Below are positions 10,701-23,873 of a stretch of DNA of 64,000 nucleotides, one piece after another. Location: assembly GCA_973895155.1 (NCBI GenBank), contig OZ316891.1, forward strand, positions 30,814,001 through 30,878,000. The letters are read 5' to 3'. The stretch comes from Marsupella aquatica (taxonomy: Eukaryota > Marchantiophyta). The first letter of the stretch is position 1; each line of letters starts with the position of its first letter. Below the pieces are notes generated by a model. The model was not told where the DNA came from. It made no database searches and was given only the letters and a program-made list of their open reading frames with translations. The translations under genes and the position numbers were made by a program.

Positions 10701-13700
10701 ATCAGGAAGCTAAGGTGCGCTTACGGGTCTGCATTGCAACATTCCGAGAATATTCTTCCCTCCGCGCTGTGTATGCATCTCACCGATTTACAGAGCTGAT
10801 CAAATTTCCCTGTCATACTTGCAGTGTAGGCGGTAAGACCAAGGGACATATCCCCTACAGAGATTCTAAACTGACCCGAATTCTACAACATTCGCTTGGA
10901 GGCAATGCTAGAACAGCCATAATTTGCACAATGAGTCCCGCACATGCCCACGTAGACCAGTCGAGGAACACTCTGTTCTTTGCCTCTCGAGCCAAAGAGG
11001 TCACCAACTCAGCCCATATAAACTTGGTACGTCGCCAAACCCAGCTGCTAAGTTCGTGCTAATGTGACCAGTGTGCATTGCGTCATGTAAGAAAAGAGTT
11101 CTTTGTCATAATAAACGAGGAGCGAAACCAATTTGTTGTGGGGTTTTGCTCTGGCGGTGGTATAGGTGATCGACGATAAAGTCTTAGTGAAACAGCTGCA
11201 GAGGGAAGTTGCTAGGCTGGAAGCCTCACTACGAACTCCCAATTCTGTGGCTGGACCGAATGTCGAGGAGGCAAATGAAGCTCTTGTGTCATCCGAGGCT
11301 TTGTTGCAAGCAAAGGAGCAACAAATTCAGCAGGTCAATTCTCTATCACTCAGTATTCTGCTCAAGGCATTTGCCGTTGCGTAGACGGTCACCAGCTATA
11401 AACTGTAGTAGCGCAAATCTCGCATTCGCGCTATCTACAGCAGTGTGGACTCATCCGTTCGAATTTCCTTCGCTCATGAGCTTTCCTGGTTGCAGATGGC
11501 GGCGGAAATGGACGAGCTTGTCAGGCAGCGAGATGCTGCCCAAGCACGATTGAATGAGGTCACGCAGAGAATGAAGGAAGCAGAGCAGGAAGCAGAGGAG
11601 CGAGTAAAAGAACTCGAGAAAAAGACTATTGAGCTGGTTAGATTCAACATCTCGTTTCCCATGAAACTTCCCCCTCATGACGTCTTCGGGCTCTATCCAA
11701 GTTTTGGTTGCGATGTCTCGATTTTTAGCATTGAAAACTCAAAACGTGTTTGTTGGCTGTAGCCATGTTATCTTGTGTCCCGAAGCCCTCCGTTCCTTCT
11801 TATCTACGGCAGTCCGTTACACATTGTCCGGTCGTAGCGTTTGTTGAGGTTTTTTCCAGCATTGTAACTGGGAAGGGGGACATTCCATCTTTGCAGCAAT
11901 CACTTGAACATGAATCCGTTATTCTATCTTTGCAGCAACAACTGGAGAGCGAGACTCCTCGTGCCCATTTACCGAGAACTCCATCATGGGGCGGCCAGGA
12001 TGATGCAGGTGCTAACAGCAGAGCACTAGTAATAGTTCCGGTGAGGAGGAATCTGTCGACAGATTTGATGACAGCAGATCCACAATTTCCACAACAACTC
12101 CCTGCTAATCCAAGGAGGACCTCGTTAAGACAGTCCAACTCAGCAGCGTCTCTCATGCTGGTGCAAGAGATTCGGAAGCTCGAGCATCTGCAGGACGAGC
12201 TAGGAGAGGATGCAAGTCGAGCACTAGAAGCTCTTCAGAAGGAGGTAGAGTGCCTTCGCCTGGCTCAGGCAGGCATGAACCAGGATGCGGCTGCCACAAT
12301 TAAGAAGCTGCAAGACGAAATTCGCAACATGCATGCGCTGCGAGCTACAAGCACAGGCAGAGCCGAAGCGGATGGTCCTGAGAAACCAGCTACTAACATT
12401 GTGAACCAGTCTTTGAACAAGTCTCTTAGGCAGGAGCTACTCCGGCTTCAAGCCATGGGTGAGAACGAGAGGATTGAGGCGAATTCTACAATTGCCACTC
12501 TGGAAGAACAGCTTGAAAGCGTGCAAAAGTCATTAGACAAGATGGTGCCCAATAACGACTCGCCTGATACTCAGCTCACAGCAGATGAGGAGGCTAAGAC
12601 CCCAACTCGACGGAAGAAAACGACTCCCTTGACCATGAGCAGTAGCAGTCGGCAACGCCTGTTGGCTGGGAGCCCCCCTTGTTCTCCAAAGAGCTCTCGT
12701 CGCGTTATAGAAAACAACGAGAACACACCACCACGTCTTCGCGATAATGCTTCTCCTCGGGTTGGCGAAAATACTACGTCGCCAGGCCCCAAACAAAAAT
12801 TGACTCCTGGTAAACGGGGCGAAGACAGTCCAAACACAGTGGCTTCCAAGGAGGCCATGCATCGTCGAAGCTCATCTGTCGACATTAGGAAGATGCAGAA
12901 CCTGTTCAAGACTGCAGCCGAGGATAACATAAAGAGCATACGTGCGTATGTGACAGAACTCAAAGAGAGGGTTGCTAAGCTTCAGTACCAGAAGCAGTTA
13001 CTGGTCTGTCAGGTAGAACCAAACAACCTTCCACACCTTTCCTTGTTAAGTTCTTACTACTGTTTATTCAAGGTTCTGCCGTTGCTTCACTTATGATTAT
13101 GAAACAGTGGAGGGCTTTCTAACTACATTTGTTTGAGAAATTGGCAAATCTGAGAATTGTTTCCGGATGGGAGTACTCTCCGGCAGTGGGCTTGTAACTG
13201 ACAAGAGAGTACGGATTGATGTATTGTAGGTGTTAGAGCTGGAGGCGAATGGAGATGCCTTAAGCGAGGACGAAGCCGTAGAGGAGGAGGAAGTTCGCGT
13301 AGAGGTGGCCCCTGTAGTTCCCTGGTCACCCAGTGTATGGCGGCAACAGTTTGACAAGCAGAGGCGAACTATCGTAGAACTCTGGGACATCTGTCAAGTG
13401 TCCATTATTCACAGGACACAGTTTTATCTTCTTTTCAAGGGTGATCCTGCCGACGCAATATACTTGGAGGTAGAACTTCGAAGGCTGAATTGGTTGCAGG
13501 ACCAGTGTGCTACGGCTGCTTTCGAAGCTGCTCACAGTGGCTATTACAGCGGCTATAACAGTGGCTACCAATCCACGGATGAGGCATCCACAACAAGTCC
13601 TTTGGCTGCAGGGTGTGTTTCCCTGTCCCATGGCATAGATGTCCTGCATTCTTAAATCTCACCACTAAAGCTTGTTAGTTGAACTATTGCATATATTCGT

Positions 13701-14139
13701 GTATCAGAACAATACTTTTGCCAACCCTGAGGGCTGGTTTTGACTGCTAACGACCAATTCCTTGCTTTTGTGAGTTGGCTGACTTGTACATGAATGTGTT
13801 CACAGGGAAAAAAGCTTGAGACGAGAAAGAGACATGTTGGCCAAGCGTATGAGATCAAGGATGACCGCAGAGGAGCGAGAGCAACTATTTTCAGAGTGGG
13901 GTATTCCTTTAGATTGCAAGCAGCGCAAATCGCAGTTATGCAACAGGATCTGGACAGATCCATTTGATATGGAGCATGTTCAAGCGAGTGCAGAAGTGGT
14001 AGCTAGGATTGTTGGGTTTTGGGAACCAGGCAACACTGCATCGAAAGAAATGTTTGGACTCACCTTTGCACCACCAACCAATTCCAGAAACCCATTGCTT
14101 GCCGGGTGGAATTCCATATCCACCCTTCTGAACTTTTGA
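7785..14139 (+). CDS. NACK1: Kinesin-7 of the NACK/HINKEL type, 14 exons, complete
   Basis: A plus-end-directed kinesin that in plants activates the phragmoplast MAP-kinase cascade and drives cell-plate expansion in cytokinesis. Exons: 7785-8580, 8881-8970, 9317-9417, 9541-9654, 9801-9882, 10137-10204, 10370-10435, 10590-10714, 10825-11026, 11166-11333, 11496-11636, 11897-13012, 13230-13612, 13806-14139. All junctions are GT/AG and phase-consistent (3786 nt, 1261 residues). The motor starts near residue 214 ([12 protein letters not shown]). The P-loop GQTSSGKT is near 302-309, switch I NDNSSRSH at 405-412, and switch II DLAGSE at 443-448. Coiled coil and a Ser/Thr-Pro-rich stretch follow. The C-terminal region typical of plant kinesin-7 ([20 protein letters not shown], then [20 protein letters not shown]) ends at SKEMFGL and a stop at 14139. 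Tobacco NACK1 is about 960 residues; the excess is largely a roughly 210-residue N-terminal extension containing a duplicated block. NACK1 versus its TES/NACK2 paralogue cannot be decided here. Confidence 0.93.
7848..8402 (+). repeat. Perfect in-frame 279-bp tandem duplication in kinesin exon 1
   Basis: Bases 7848-8123 recur at 8127-8402 with an offset of 279 bp (93 codons), with no difference that I could find. The unit encodes a charged Lys/Glu/Ser-rich segment. It contains about four degenerate 18-residue sub-repeats of the type SSxxEKxKxxxxxxEEKA. It lies wholly upstream of the motor domain. Either it is a very recent duplication or an assembly artefact. Confidence 0.9.
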
Positions 14140-14857
14140 CCCAATCTCTGAGCCTCTGGATAATAGTACATTCATTACCTCTCACAGCTAGAACCCTCCC
14201 ACGTGCCACCCTTTCCAGTCTGACCCTCCGTGGGCAAAATCATGGCGTTTGCCGTGAAACGCTCGTGTTCATAATTCTTGGCAGGAAAATCTTAGTCGAA
14301 GTTGTTGTATAATGCTGTGTACGGAAATTTTAGTTTAGAAGTGGATTATTTGATATCAGGTGATGGGTACATTTATTTGACTGTCCAATAAGGTGCATCC
14401 CCCCACTGTTAGTTCTTTAGCACGGGGACAGCTTAGCATTTAGTCCCGAACAATTTTGTTGTCTGTATCGTGAGATGTTTAGTGTAAAATAATAGAAAAT
14501 CTATCACCCACAGTCTGCGAATTTGCTATCCTAGTTTCTATGGAACGAAGTCATATGGTCTGTAATCATATCGATCGTGGGTATTGTACTAACATGATCC
14601 ATGGTGGAAGACCACATCAATTTGAAAATTCTCCTATCGTCGGAAGCTATTGCTGGATGCTAACGACTGGGAATGGCGGCACGAGCAGACACGTCCCAAC
14701 TGCAAGCTTTTCTACTTCTCGAGAAACTCAAGAATTCGTGAGCTGTAATAGACAAATCTCAGAGAGAAACATGTCTGTCAGTACGAGCTCAACGCAGCAG
14801 TAGCGGTCCTCTTAAACGCTCACCACAGCAGACCACAGGGGACCACAGCATTTTTAG
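14140..14857 (+). other. 3' flank of the kinesin gene
   Basis: The likely 3' UTR, then intergenic DNA. No further coding sequence recognised. GACCACAG is repeated at 14831-14848. Confidence 0.4.
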
Positions 14858-15071
14858 ATGTACTGGAAACTTTTATGGTGATCCCTAACGCTACCTCACA
14901 AAGGTCCAATTCTCACTGATAGCTATAGCTCTTATGATGATTCCAAATTGATTCCTGGAATTGGATGTACTGGAAACTGTTATGGTGATCACTAACGCTA
15001 TCTCACAAAGGTTCAATTCTCACTGATAGCTATAGCTCTTATGATGATTCCAAATTGATTCCTGGAATTCG
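14858..15071. repeat. Two-copy tandem repeat, 107-bp unit
   Basis: Units begin ATGTACTGGAAAC at 14858 and 14965. They share most positions, through TCACTGATAGCTATAGCTC to TTGATTCCTGGAATT. Non-coding. Confidence 0.85.
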
Positions 15072-15288
15072 TCAGTAGTGCCGATCAAGACTCCAGGACT
15101 CTCTGGCACACATACGTATTGTTTTCGCTGATTGAACAACAAGCCTGGGATTTACATCGAGACCAACCTGTCCATCCAACTCTTCATTTTCAGAGTCAGA
15201 CCTCCATTCATGAGACCTTGAGTCGTCGTTAGAGTACATCTGTAAATGTTTCACTTTGTCCACATTCTTTGTGACAGTCCAGAGAAAT

Positions 15289-16025
15289 TCACACATCAAG
15301 GACTTCATGTGTACTCACACATAGGTTTTCCTTGGAGATACCTCAGAGGCTCTAGAAAGAAGAAATTAAATGAAGCCACTACACTAAGTTTAATCTCAAC
15401 AGTTCAGTGGGTTCACAGGTGAGAAAAGTGAGCTCAGAACATTGGTAGGTGTGGTGTTCATCCACTCCACACCTTCAAAAGATGCGTGAAATTTCTGTCT
15501 GTTCACACACGGGGTCCTGACCATTCACACATCAAGGACTTCAAATGTGTACTCACACGTAGGTTTTCCTTGGAGATACCTCAGAGGCTTTAGAAAGAAG
15601 AATTAAATGAAGCCAGTACACTAAGTTTAATCTCGACAGTTCAGTGGGTTCACAGGTGAGAAAAGTGAGCTCAGAACATTGGTAGGTGTGGTGGTCATCC
15701 ACTCCACACCTTCAAAAGATGCGTGAAATATCTGTCTGTTCACACACGGGGTCCTGACCATTCCTTCACAGTTTCGAAGGCTCTCTTAAGTAACACCTAT
15801 CTCACGACTAGAACTGAATTCTCTGAGGCTTTAATTTGCTTGTCGAGTCTCATCGGACTGCTTCAACTTGGGTTTCTATCGGGTAAGATGTAACGCCAAA
15901 TCTTCCAGTGAAAGAAGCAACCGTGTATGGGAAGTGCACCTTGCGGACCTGGGTATGTGGTTCATCCACTCCACACGGTCAGAAGATGCATGAAAATTCC
16001 GTCTGCTCACACATGGGGTTCTGGC
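15289..16025. repeat. Tandem repeat, 236-bp unit, two good copies and one partial
   Basis: Units start ACACATCAAGGACTTCA at 15291 and 15527 and contain CCTTGGAGATACCTCAGAGG and GGTTCACAGGTGAG. A third, degenerate partial copy around 15955-16020 retains TTCATCCACTCCACA and a CACACATGGGGTTCTG end. Non-coding. Confidence 0.8.
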
Positions 16026-18592
16026 ACTTTTTAAGTTCACCTTTCCTTGACAATTCCGATTGCTCCCTTAAGTAACATCCTCTTGACGCTTGAGCTTCCT
16101 GATTGAGTCTCATAGACGTACTTTGCTACACCCCATCCAAGATACGTTTACTCCTTTCACTTGCTGCTTACGAGTAAAATTTTCAAGTGCAACCTTGCAC
16201 TGATATATGTTCTGCCAACCAAAGGATTTACACAAATCGTGGGCCTACGAGGAAAACTACGTGGAAATCCGATTGTAGCTCAAAGGATTGCCAAATTGTT
16301 CTAAGAGCTGTAAATCCCCAGTTTGCTGTAAAACGTATCCCTGAGCCAGTTTCATGTGCCTTACTAAAACTCTCTAAAAAGATCAGAGATGGTAATGTGA
16401 TAGTGATAACCAGTTACGCAAATGTTTTGAGGGAAAACATAATCAGTCCTTGAAAATATGGGTGCAGTCCGACTTAGAACCGGTTAATTTTATCCACGCT
16501 AGTCTCGAGTTGCATCTCGACCAGGAACTTGGCATAAAGACACAGAAAAACATATAAAAGACAAATAAATTCTGACAGTGCAGCCTTTCAAAACTAAAAC
16601 GTTAACACGGTATTTGTACGATACGAGGACCACATTGAAACTGCTAATGAGCTACTCACCTGGTAGATGGCGCTATTCTCGATCATGGAAGGGTCGCCAC
16701 TCAGTTGATCATGGAGAATGTTGTGGGACTGGATCGTGTGAAAGGCGGTGATGACTCATTAGAAAGAGGCACAGAGCTGCAGGAGAAGACAGGACTCTCA
16801 ATACTAGGAAGAGCCCTCCAGTCTGACAATTAATAGGGGAGGAACAAAGTGGGTCTTCTTCTCCTGCCGATGAAAAAAATTAAAAAACATGAGAAGACCG
16901 AGTCAAAAAAGTCCTCACAGCTGTACCTTACGTTCTGGATCAAATTCTCTGCTTATTTTCTCGATTGAAGTGTAACCCCAGCGCCCAATCTGACGGAAAG
17001 TTGACGGTGTAAATGCAATAATTCAATAGCTAGGGTCGGCTTCATGCAGCCGACGAGGGATCAGTCGGAGGAAGGTGTCGAGCACGACTAATGATGTCTT
17101 AGTATGATGCAAATGTGCGTCACAAAGGTAAATTCAGCAACAAACCTCTTTGGGTGGTCCCATTCTCTCATCCTTAATGATTTCAACTTCCGTGGTCCCG
17201 CTCTTGAAATCTTTCGGTGACTGAGAGGGCGCATTGTCAAGCACCCTTTGATGGTTTTTAATTAGTGCTTGGGTCCCAATTGTTCATCTATTCGAATAAA
17301 ATAATAAAAACCGACAAGAACCAATTCCAGCTATAGCAAAGCCACGTACCAAAAATGGAACTTGGGTACTTTGAACTGCATTAGATATTAGTAAGAAAGT
17401 ACAAATTCACACAATCATGCACTTTAAGAAAGCACTGGGTGAAATGATGGGAAAACAGGCCTAGCTAGCCAAATTCTTCCATTGAAGGCTCCCAATGAGT
17501 TACTAATGAAAAAGTCCACACTACCAGAATGCTCCTACTAAGGTTACCAGCGAATAGATAACTGGTACGAAAGTCTGAAGTCTACCCTTGCAGCTTTCTA
17601 CAGTACCTCTCTACACCTAACGCATAAACTAGAAATAAGTTGGCCTCTAGAATAGGCCCTTTAAATATAGACACACAATCATGCAACAGAGAAGGCAATG
17701 GGTCAAGGGATGGCAAGACAGGGTTCGCTAGCAAACTTCTTCCATTGAAGGCTCTCAATGAGTTTATTGGCGAGAAAGTCTATACTACCGACATCTTTCC
17801 TACCAAGCTTACTATTCAATGACCGTAAGACAGTCTATTCTGGCAAATTTCTACACACTACTTATTGACCATCCTTGTCTAGGAAACCTACAGTAGCAAA
17901 CTAGAGCCTGGTAAAAGAAACTCACTCATTACCAAGGCGGGTTTGCAAGATATGGGGGCCATTATTGTCTTTTCTATTTCATTTGAAGTTAAATGTGGAC
18001 CGGCTGCAGTTTGCTTTACATAAACTCAGGTATGGTGTCAAGAGCTCCTACATGGCAAGGACTGGGCCCAAGTATCTGCTGATGTGGAGTGCCTATTTTG
18101 TCTAGAGGTTTAGACCACCTCCACATATTTTTAGCGGCTGAATTTGCCACATTTGGGGAATTTTGTGAGGCTTCTTGTCTCACATTAGCTTGTTTCCCAC
18201 AGAGCCACAAAGCCCGTTAGCCAATCTGGTGGTCAAAATCTAGGAAGATCTAATGGGCATATTTTAATCTAGGAAAATTAGATAAGGAGTATTCTTTGCA
18301 TCTTCTCCTTTATAAAATGTGACATTCACCGCCTTGGCCAAGTAGAAAAAATCTTTAAAATAATTCTGGCCCAAACCTTTGCAAACTATGGCTCCTTCAT
18401 ACAAGGGATTTGTATTTATTAAAGTTCATTTCACAAGATTTTTGGTCTGGAACCTAAAATCAGAGCAAGATGTGGCCCTGTAATTTGCTTTGGTGCAACA
18501 AGTCAAAGTGCCTGCAATGTCTTGGAAAGCCACCCTGACAATGAGGCACTAAGCAAATTACTTTCACAAGCAAAATGCAATGAATCAGTCTA
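16026..18592. other. Intergenic stretch with one diverged direct repeat
   Basis: No gene recognised. A diverged pair of direct repeats about 264 bp apart (ACACAATCATGC at 17409 and 17673, followed in both by TTCTTCCATTGAAGGCTC) covers roughly 17400-17810. The 88-residue frame at 16187-16453 is not recognisable and has no supporting signals. Confidence 0.45.
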
Positions 18593-18795
18593 TTGTCTAT
18601 CATCCTCTCAATTTCATGTAGAACTTGGCCTCTTGTCCATCATTTTCTCCATCTTATGCAAAACTCTATCTCTTACGTTTTTCAAAATCTGGTCTTTTGT
18701 CTATTATCATCTCCTTTTTATGCACAACTCACATGTTTTTTCAGTATCTGGTCTCCTGTCTATCATCCTCACCATTTTATATATAACTCTATAGG
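18593..18795. repeat. Tandem repeat, about 64-bp unit, three copies
   Basis: Pyrimidine-rich units carry GGYCTYYTGTCYATCAT near 18628, 18692 and 18755. Each is followed by CTCCATCTTATGCA-like and AACTC segments. Non-coding. Confidence 0.7.
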
Positions 18796-18805
18796 GTGTC
18801 TTAAA

Positions 18806-18965
18806 GAGGGATTTGCTTGATCAAACCCCAAAATGAATTGCTTTACTTGATAGGACCCCTGAAGTTTTTGGTATATTCATTCAAGGTCAATCAACGGTCT
18901 GGATCACTCAAGGGTCCTACCCAAGTAACACGTTTCATTTTGGGGTCTGATTAAGCACATCCCAC
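18806..18965. mobile_element. MITE of the CTTGATGGACCCC family with 9-10 bp target duplication
   Basis: About 160 bp, beginning GAGGGATTTGCTTGATC and ending in its inverse (reverse complement of the end: GTGGGATGTGCTTAATC). It is flanked by a direct repeat GTGTCTTAAA at 18796-18805 and 18966-18975. Inner sub-repeats TTACTTGATAGG / CCCAAGTAA are inverted. A 9-bp class duplication suggests a Mutator-like origin. No coding sequence. Confidence 0.7.
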
Positions 18966-18975
18966 GTGTCTTAAA

Positions 18976-21900
18976 CCAGCTGTTATGTGGAGGTTTTACG
19001 CGACCAGAATGCTCCAGGCCAGGTCGCTACCCCCTCAAACTCGGACATTCCTGCACTAGTGTGCACCTAAAATTGGATAGCATGAATGTGTCAATGCCCT
19101 CTAGAAACACACAACTGAATCAAAAAAATTGAAATGTTGAGCGAGTTAACCCTATGGGTAGGTGTTGTCTCAAATCAAAAAACCCTACAACCCCCTCGGC
19201 TTACTCAAAAAAAGGATTTCAGTCAGGGTCACGTACAGAAATTTCGCACAGGCTGACGGCCAACAACTAGGAAACACCAGTCTTGAGACGCCCTTTTGCT
19301 TTTTTCAATACCTGGTCTCACTGTTGAAATCGCAATCTGTAGCTCCAGGTCTCATGAGCTTGGCCGCCCTCCACCCCCCCTCAGCCCCCCACAGACACAC
19401 TTCAGCTAGTGCACCGCACCTAACAGGTGCAGACTGATTCTGATGAGGCAATGATGGAGCAATGAGGAAACTTAGCGCGTAGCAGCCACTGGTGTTGGAT
19501 GTGCGAGAAACGGGTAGGTCGGAAATCCCGCTTGGATTGGACATGGATTTGCGCGATGTCCTGGCAGTCCTGCTGAATTCATGAATTTCTAATGAGTCCT
19601 GACTGATCCTGCCTCATCAGCCTGAAGCGCGTCAACGGATGTACGTGGGTCTGCTGAATATGGTCCCCGTGGACCACCACACCTCGATCACCATTGCACT
19701 GCTCGTTCTAGCTTGTCTACTTGTCTAGCCTGCCGCAGCTTTAAATTAGTGGGCTCGGCTTCTTCGTATTATTACAGTCGTCGACAGCTTCGATTTCCAG
19801 AGCTTCTGCTGCACCCCGCATGCCTAATAACAACTACAGTTCAGTCCCTACAAAATCTACAGCACCAATTGAAGGGAGCAGCAGAGTCAGAAGGTGTTGG
19901 CGATTTGTCTAATACGTGGTGGCTATCGGATCACGAATCATGATAGATGGACAACGGAGCTGCAGAGATGGCTGCCCTCACGTTGTGCGAGTCTCTCTTC
20001 TTATTGAGTGAGATGATTTTGCAGGGCAATCAGCTGCAGAGGTGACAGGATATGTCGAAATTCAAATGGCAAACGTACAGAGATGACACGCGATAGTTAT
20101 TTCGAATTTCAAACAGTGGCACGGACAGATTGACTGGAGAAGTGCAGTAGTGCAGTTCCCTTTTCTCGTTTTCTCGTTTTCTCGTTTTCTGTTGGGTTTT
20201 TGTTTGTGCCTCCCGTGTGTAGTACCTTAGTTAGACAAAAGGTTTAGCTGTCCCTTGGGTCATTTAGTTACTCTGCCAGGTGACTGTTCACTCGTGCCCA
20301 AGTGATCAGTGACCCCCTCTCTGCCCCATGCCCAGAGCATGCCCTATGCACGTCCATTTTGAGCCAATGAAACTAAGTGATGTGTTTTTTTTGCAAATTT
20401 CTCACAAATTATAAACTATTTTGGAATCAGCTTTTTGCTAGTTGTAGATCTCTTTGTAGGTCTGGTAGATATCTAGGGGAGCTATAGATTGACCATATGA
20501 TGAACGGACGAGATGACAAGGAGAACCAACGGTTACTCCAAAATACTTAACATAAGCGGTTGTGTCGGTTGTGTGAGTATACAATAATATGTACAATGAG
20601 ATCTATGGGAGTTGACATACAGGCAGCTGTGCTGTCCTCTGGGACTTAGAGGATCAACAAAACAGAAAATAAGAAAATCCGATACAGGATCATGGTAAGA
20701 AAATTTAATATCAAACTTATCACTCTTGCCTGGTGCTTTTCATTTTCCCGAGATATCTTAACGAGGGCCCTTTGTGAATGACTATGAAATAGTGATTTCC
20801 AGAGAGAATTTTGGGAAAAAAACCACCCTGGCCAGTCTGATGGCAATGGGCTGTGGGAGAAGGGGGGTTTGATTTTTTTTGCCAAATTCCTGCGTGTGAG
20901 AGAGGAAGAGGGAGACCAAAGGAGAGGGGAATTATGCTCTCCAAAATCCCGAAGAAATAAAAAGTAAAACAAGACACAGGGCTTTACATTTTTTATATTA
21001 CAACAAAATGTAGGGTGTGAGCACTTTCTGGACTCTTCCTCGACTGATGGACACTTGCCTCTGCATGACACCTGGAAGTACCATTTTCCACTTGTTTCAA
21101 AATTAATTAAAATAGATTAATTCAAAATGGTTGTCGTAGCTAGGTCAATCTTACAGCCATCTTGTACAGCCTGTACCCTCTCACCGACACAACTACACAA
21201 GGGACAGCATGCACCTGGCCTAGCTGTAACATCTAACATGACTTCCAATACACCCACACACCGTCGTGTCTCGGAGGGCAAATTAAATTAAACCTCAGCC
21301 CTCTTGGTAATAGATCAGAGTCGATCAGTGATACTCTTGATGCGTCACTCAAATTGATCAAAGGGAGTCACCTCCATGATGATTCCCTGTGATCACTATT
21401 TAGTGTAGCTTTGAGGTAGGTTAGAAATAGACAGAAGTGATAAGGGGGACTCTTGACCAGGCCAAGTCAATTCACACTCTTTCAGTTCTCCTTGTGAACG
21501 AACCATACAGTAGATTGTGTGAGAACATTTCTACCCAGAAAGCTTCGATCATGTGAATCTCATTTCTTTATCACAATAATATCACCATACCTCAATTTGC
21601 ACCGTCTCTTTCACTGTGAGAAAGATGAAAGAGCGCAATCGATCATCAGCAGATAAGAAGGTGAACCTATCATGCACTGATGCTGCTTGAGCTTCACAGG
21701 AGCGTGGATCAAGATAGCCGTTCGGAGCTGGGAGTCCGAGTGGAAAGGCCACTGAAGAAAGCTTTGCAGCCAGGCCAAGGTGTGCAAGAGACCTTGAGAG
21801 ATGTGATGATTTCCCTGATTCACGGGGTGATGATCATGCGGTGATGGAGGACCAGTGGTGGTGAGTATAAAGTATTGGTATGGTGTGAGGTGGGTCCACT

Positions 21901-23403
21901 ACTCAGAATGCCGAGGACAAACAAAAAAGTTATGGTCTCCTGCGAGTTGCCAAATGCCAACGTTGCATGCTCGATTGACTGATTGGAGTGCTTGAGCTGG
22001 GGACTCTGGAAGACCCCAGCTCCCTCCGTCTTCCGTGCAACTGATGAGATATTGTCCTTCCTAGCTTTGCGCGCCATCACTGACTCTATTCCCCAATTTC
22101 TTCTGCTCACGGAGAGGTTCTGTTGTTGTAGTGTAGGAGTTCCTTCCGCACGCGAGATATGGGGGCCGCGTTGTATTGTAGGACGATTTTGTCGTGCTCG
22201 GAAAATAATGCGTGCACTAAAGGAAGGTTATAATTGGGATGATGACCAAGGTTTTTTTCAAGGTTTTAACTTTTTCCAGAGTGGCGAATGCCAAGCGTGT
22301 GATTGAGAAGATACTCAAAATATTTCTTATATGATTTTGTCTGACCGTCAGATTCCCTAGATTTAAGGATGATCCTTAGATTCTGGGTATGGGGCCTGTG
22401 ATTAGGTGGGACACTGGCAAATGAGACAGACAAATACTAGCAAATTTTTGCCAAAAGTGCCCAAAGCTCTTTGGGGAGGGTGAAATTTGGCAAATTTTGG
22501 CCACAGAACAAAAAAAACTCTGATGATGAGCCTCCTCCATGCCCACAGCAGGCACCTGCAAGGACTCTTGATCTACCAGCCTGCCAGAATATATCCCTCT
22601 TGTGGGACACTCAGCCAATGGTGGACACGTACGATAGTCAATTCATACTTAGATGCACCAGGTTTCTTTTCCAATGATAGGCCATGTCTATTGTTTGTCA
22701 ATACCAAGGGGCCTATGACTTCTATGTTCATGGTTATCTAAAACAATTCTGTAAAGGGGTACCTAAAGAATTGAGTGAGAAAAGTTATGCAAAAACTACT
22801 TACAGTATATATCACTTGCCTTCACTCCATGATTGAAAAGTTGAGCACTAAATTAGGCAAGCATATTTAGCTTGTGGGATATCTCTTTGCACAAAGAATA
22901 GAATCTTTACTTTTAATCTAGGATTAGAGTGACTATGTCACTTTTTGCATGAATGTAAAGTTATGAATCAAATTGCAAATCATTCATTGGCCTATCATTT
23001 ACCTAAGGTTTCCATTCATTGCCCTATCATTTGCTTACTATTCACTTTTTATCAATTTTACATTCTATCCTTTGAATTCTGATGGCAATAAGGTACTCCA
23101 TTTCCCCTCTTTTATACTTTTTCCACTCATTTAAGTTTAAATACTATTATGTCATCTATTCACATTGTTGGTCTAGCAAAGTAGCGATAGATAACTTAAA
23201 CAGATCAGACCATCAACTTTAGACCAGATTTCATCATATGGTCATCCATATCCTCTACCCTTACAACAACACACTTTCCAAGCCTTGACATTGGGTTGGG
23301 TCTCTTGCTTTGCTCCTGCCCCAACTTGTTCTGCTCCTTGGTGTCATGCCAAGTGTCATAATAGTATTGGTTTAATATTGTGCCATTTACGACATGTCTG
23401 ATA
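18976..23403. other. Gene-poor intergenic region left of the copia element
   Basis: No gene recognised on either strand. There is a possible short MITE at about 19157-19293 (TTGTCTCAAA against TTGAGACGCCC). A TTTTCTCG microsatellite lies at about 20160-20190. An approximately 40-bp direct repeat TTCATTGSCCTATCATTT lies at 22984-23035. The 96-107 residue frames at 21820-22306 overlap on opposite strands and look like chance. Confidence 0.45.
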
Positions 23404-23860
23404 TGTTGAGCATAGACGACGATCGCAACGGCAAGCCCATGAACCATCCAACGCACAATAGTCGACACAAGAGATACGTGGTTCACCTCCTTGAGGCTAC
23501 GTCCACGGGAACACACAAGAGAGCTTTACTGAACTCTAAGCCCGTCGGCTATACCGAGTCTCCACAGTGTAAGCTCTCCCTATCTCTCAAGTGGCTCCAT
23601 AACAATGAGCCTTGGTTCTACCTCTCCAAGCACACATGCCTCTTATGATATAGTGTGCAACTTAGTTGTACCTAACCACATAGTTGTACCTAATCACGTA
23701 GTTGTACCTAACCACATAGTTGTACCTAATCACGTAGTTGTACCTAACCACATAGTTGTACCTAATCACGTAGTTGTACCTAACCACGTAGTTGTACCAA
23801 CCCACGTTGTTGTACCAACCACGTCATACCTAACCTAGACGTAAGAGTAAATACCCAACA
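23404..23860 (-). repeat. 3' LTR of the copia element
   Basis: A 457-bp long terminal repeat. It is downstream with respect to the minus-strand gag-pol and matches 29517-29973 throughout. It contains the U3 minisatellite and a TATATC box. Confidence 0.95.
23666..23825 (-). promoter_or_regulatory. U3 18-bp tandem array with ACGTG cores (3' LTR copy)
   Basis: Nine 18-bp units (plus-strand reading TTGTACCTAAYCACRTAG). The first six alternate as a 36-bp dimer (ACATAG then ACGTAG types), then variant units follow. On the transcribed minus strand the CACGTAG, CACGTTG and CACGTC units give ACGTG cores; the alternate units have ATGTG. The array lies immediately upstream of a TATATC box near 23650-23656. 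By analogy with repeated U3 boxes in plant copia elements it is a candidate enhancer; ACGTG is the bZIP/ABRE core. Function is inferred. Confidence 0.6.
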
Positions 23861-23873
23861 ATCTTCCCCTTGA
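23861..23873 (-). other. Polypurine tract
   Basis: Minus-strand CAAGGGGAAGAT abuts the 3' LTR. This is the expected second-strand primer of an LTR retrotransposon. Confidence 0.8.

Noticed and set aside
23605-23838. Plus-strand frame encoding repeated NHVVVP / NHIVVP units
   Set aside because: It is the 18-bp U3 array of the LTR read as protein; 18 is divisible by three, which keeps the frame open by chance.
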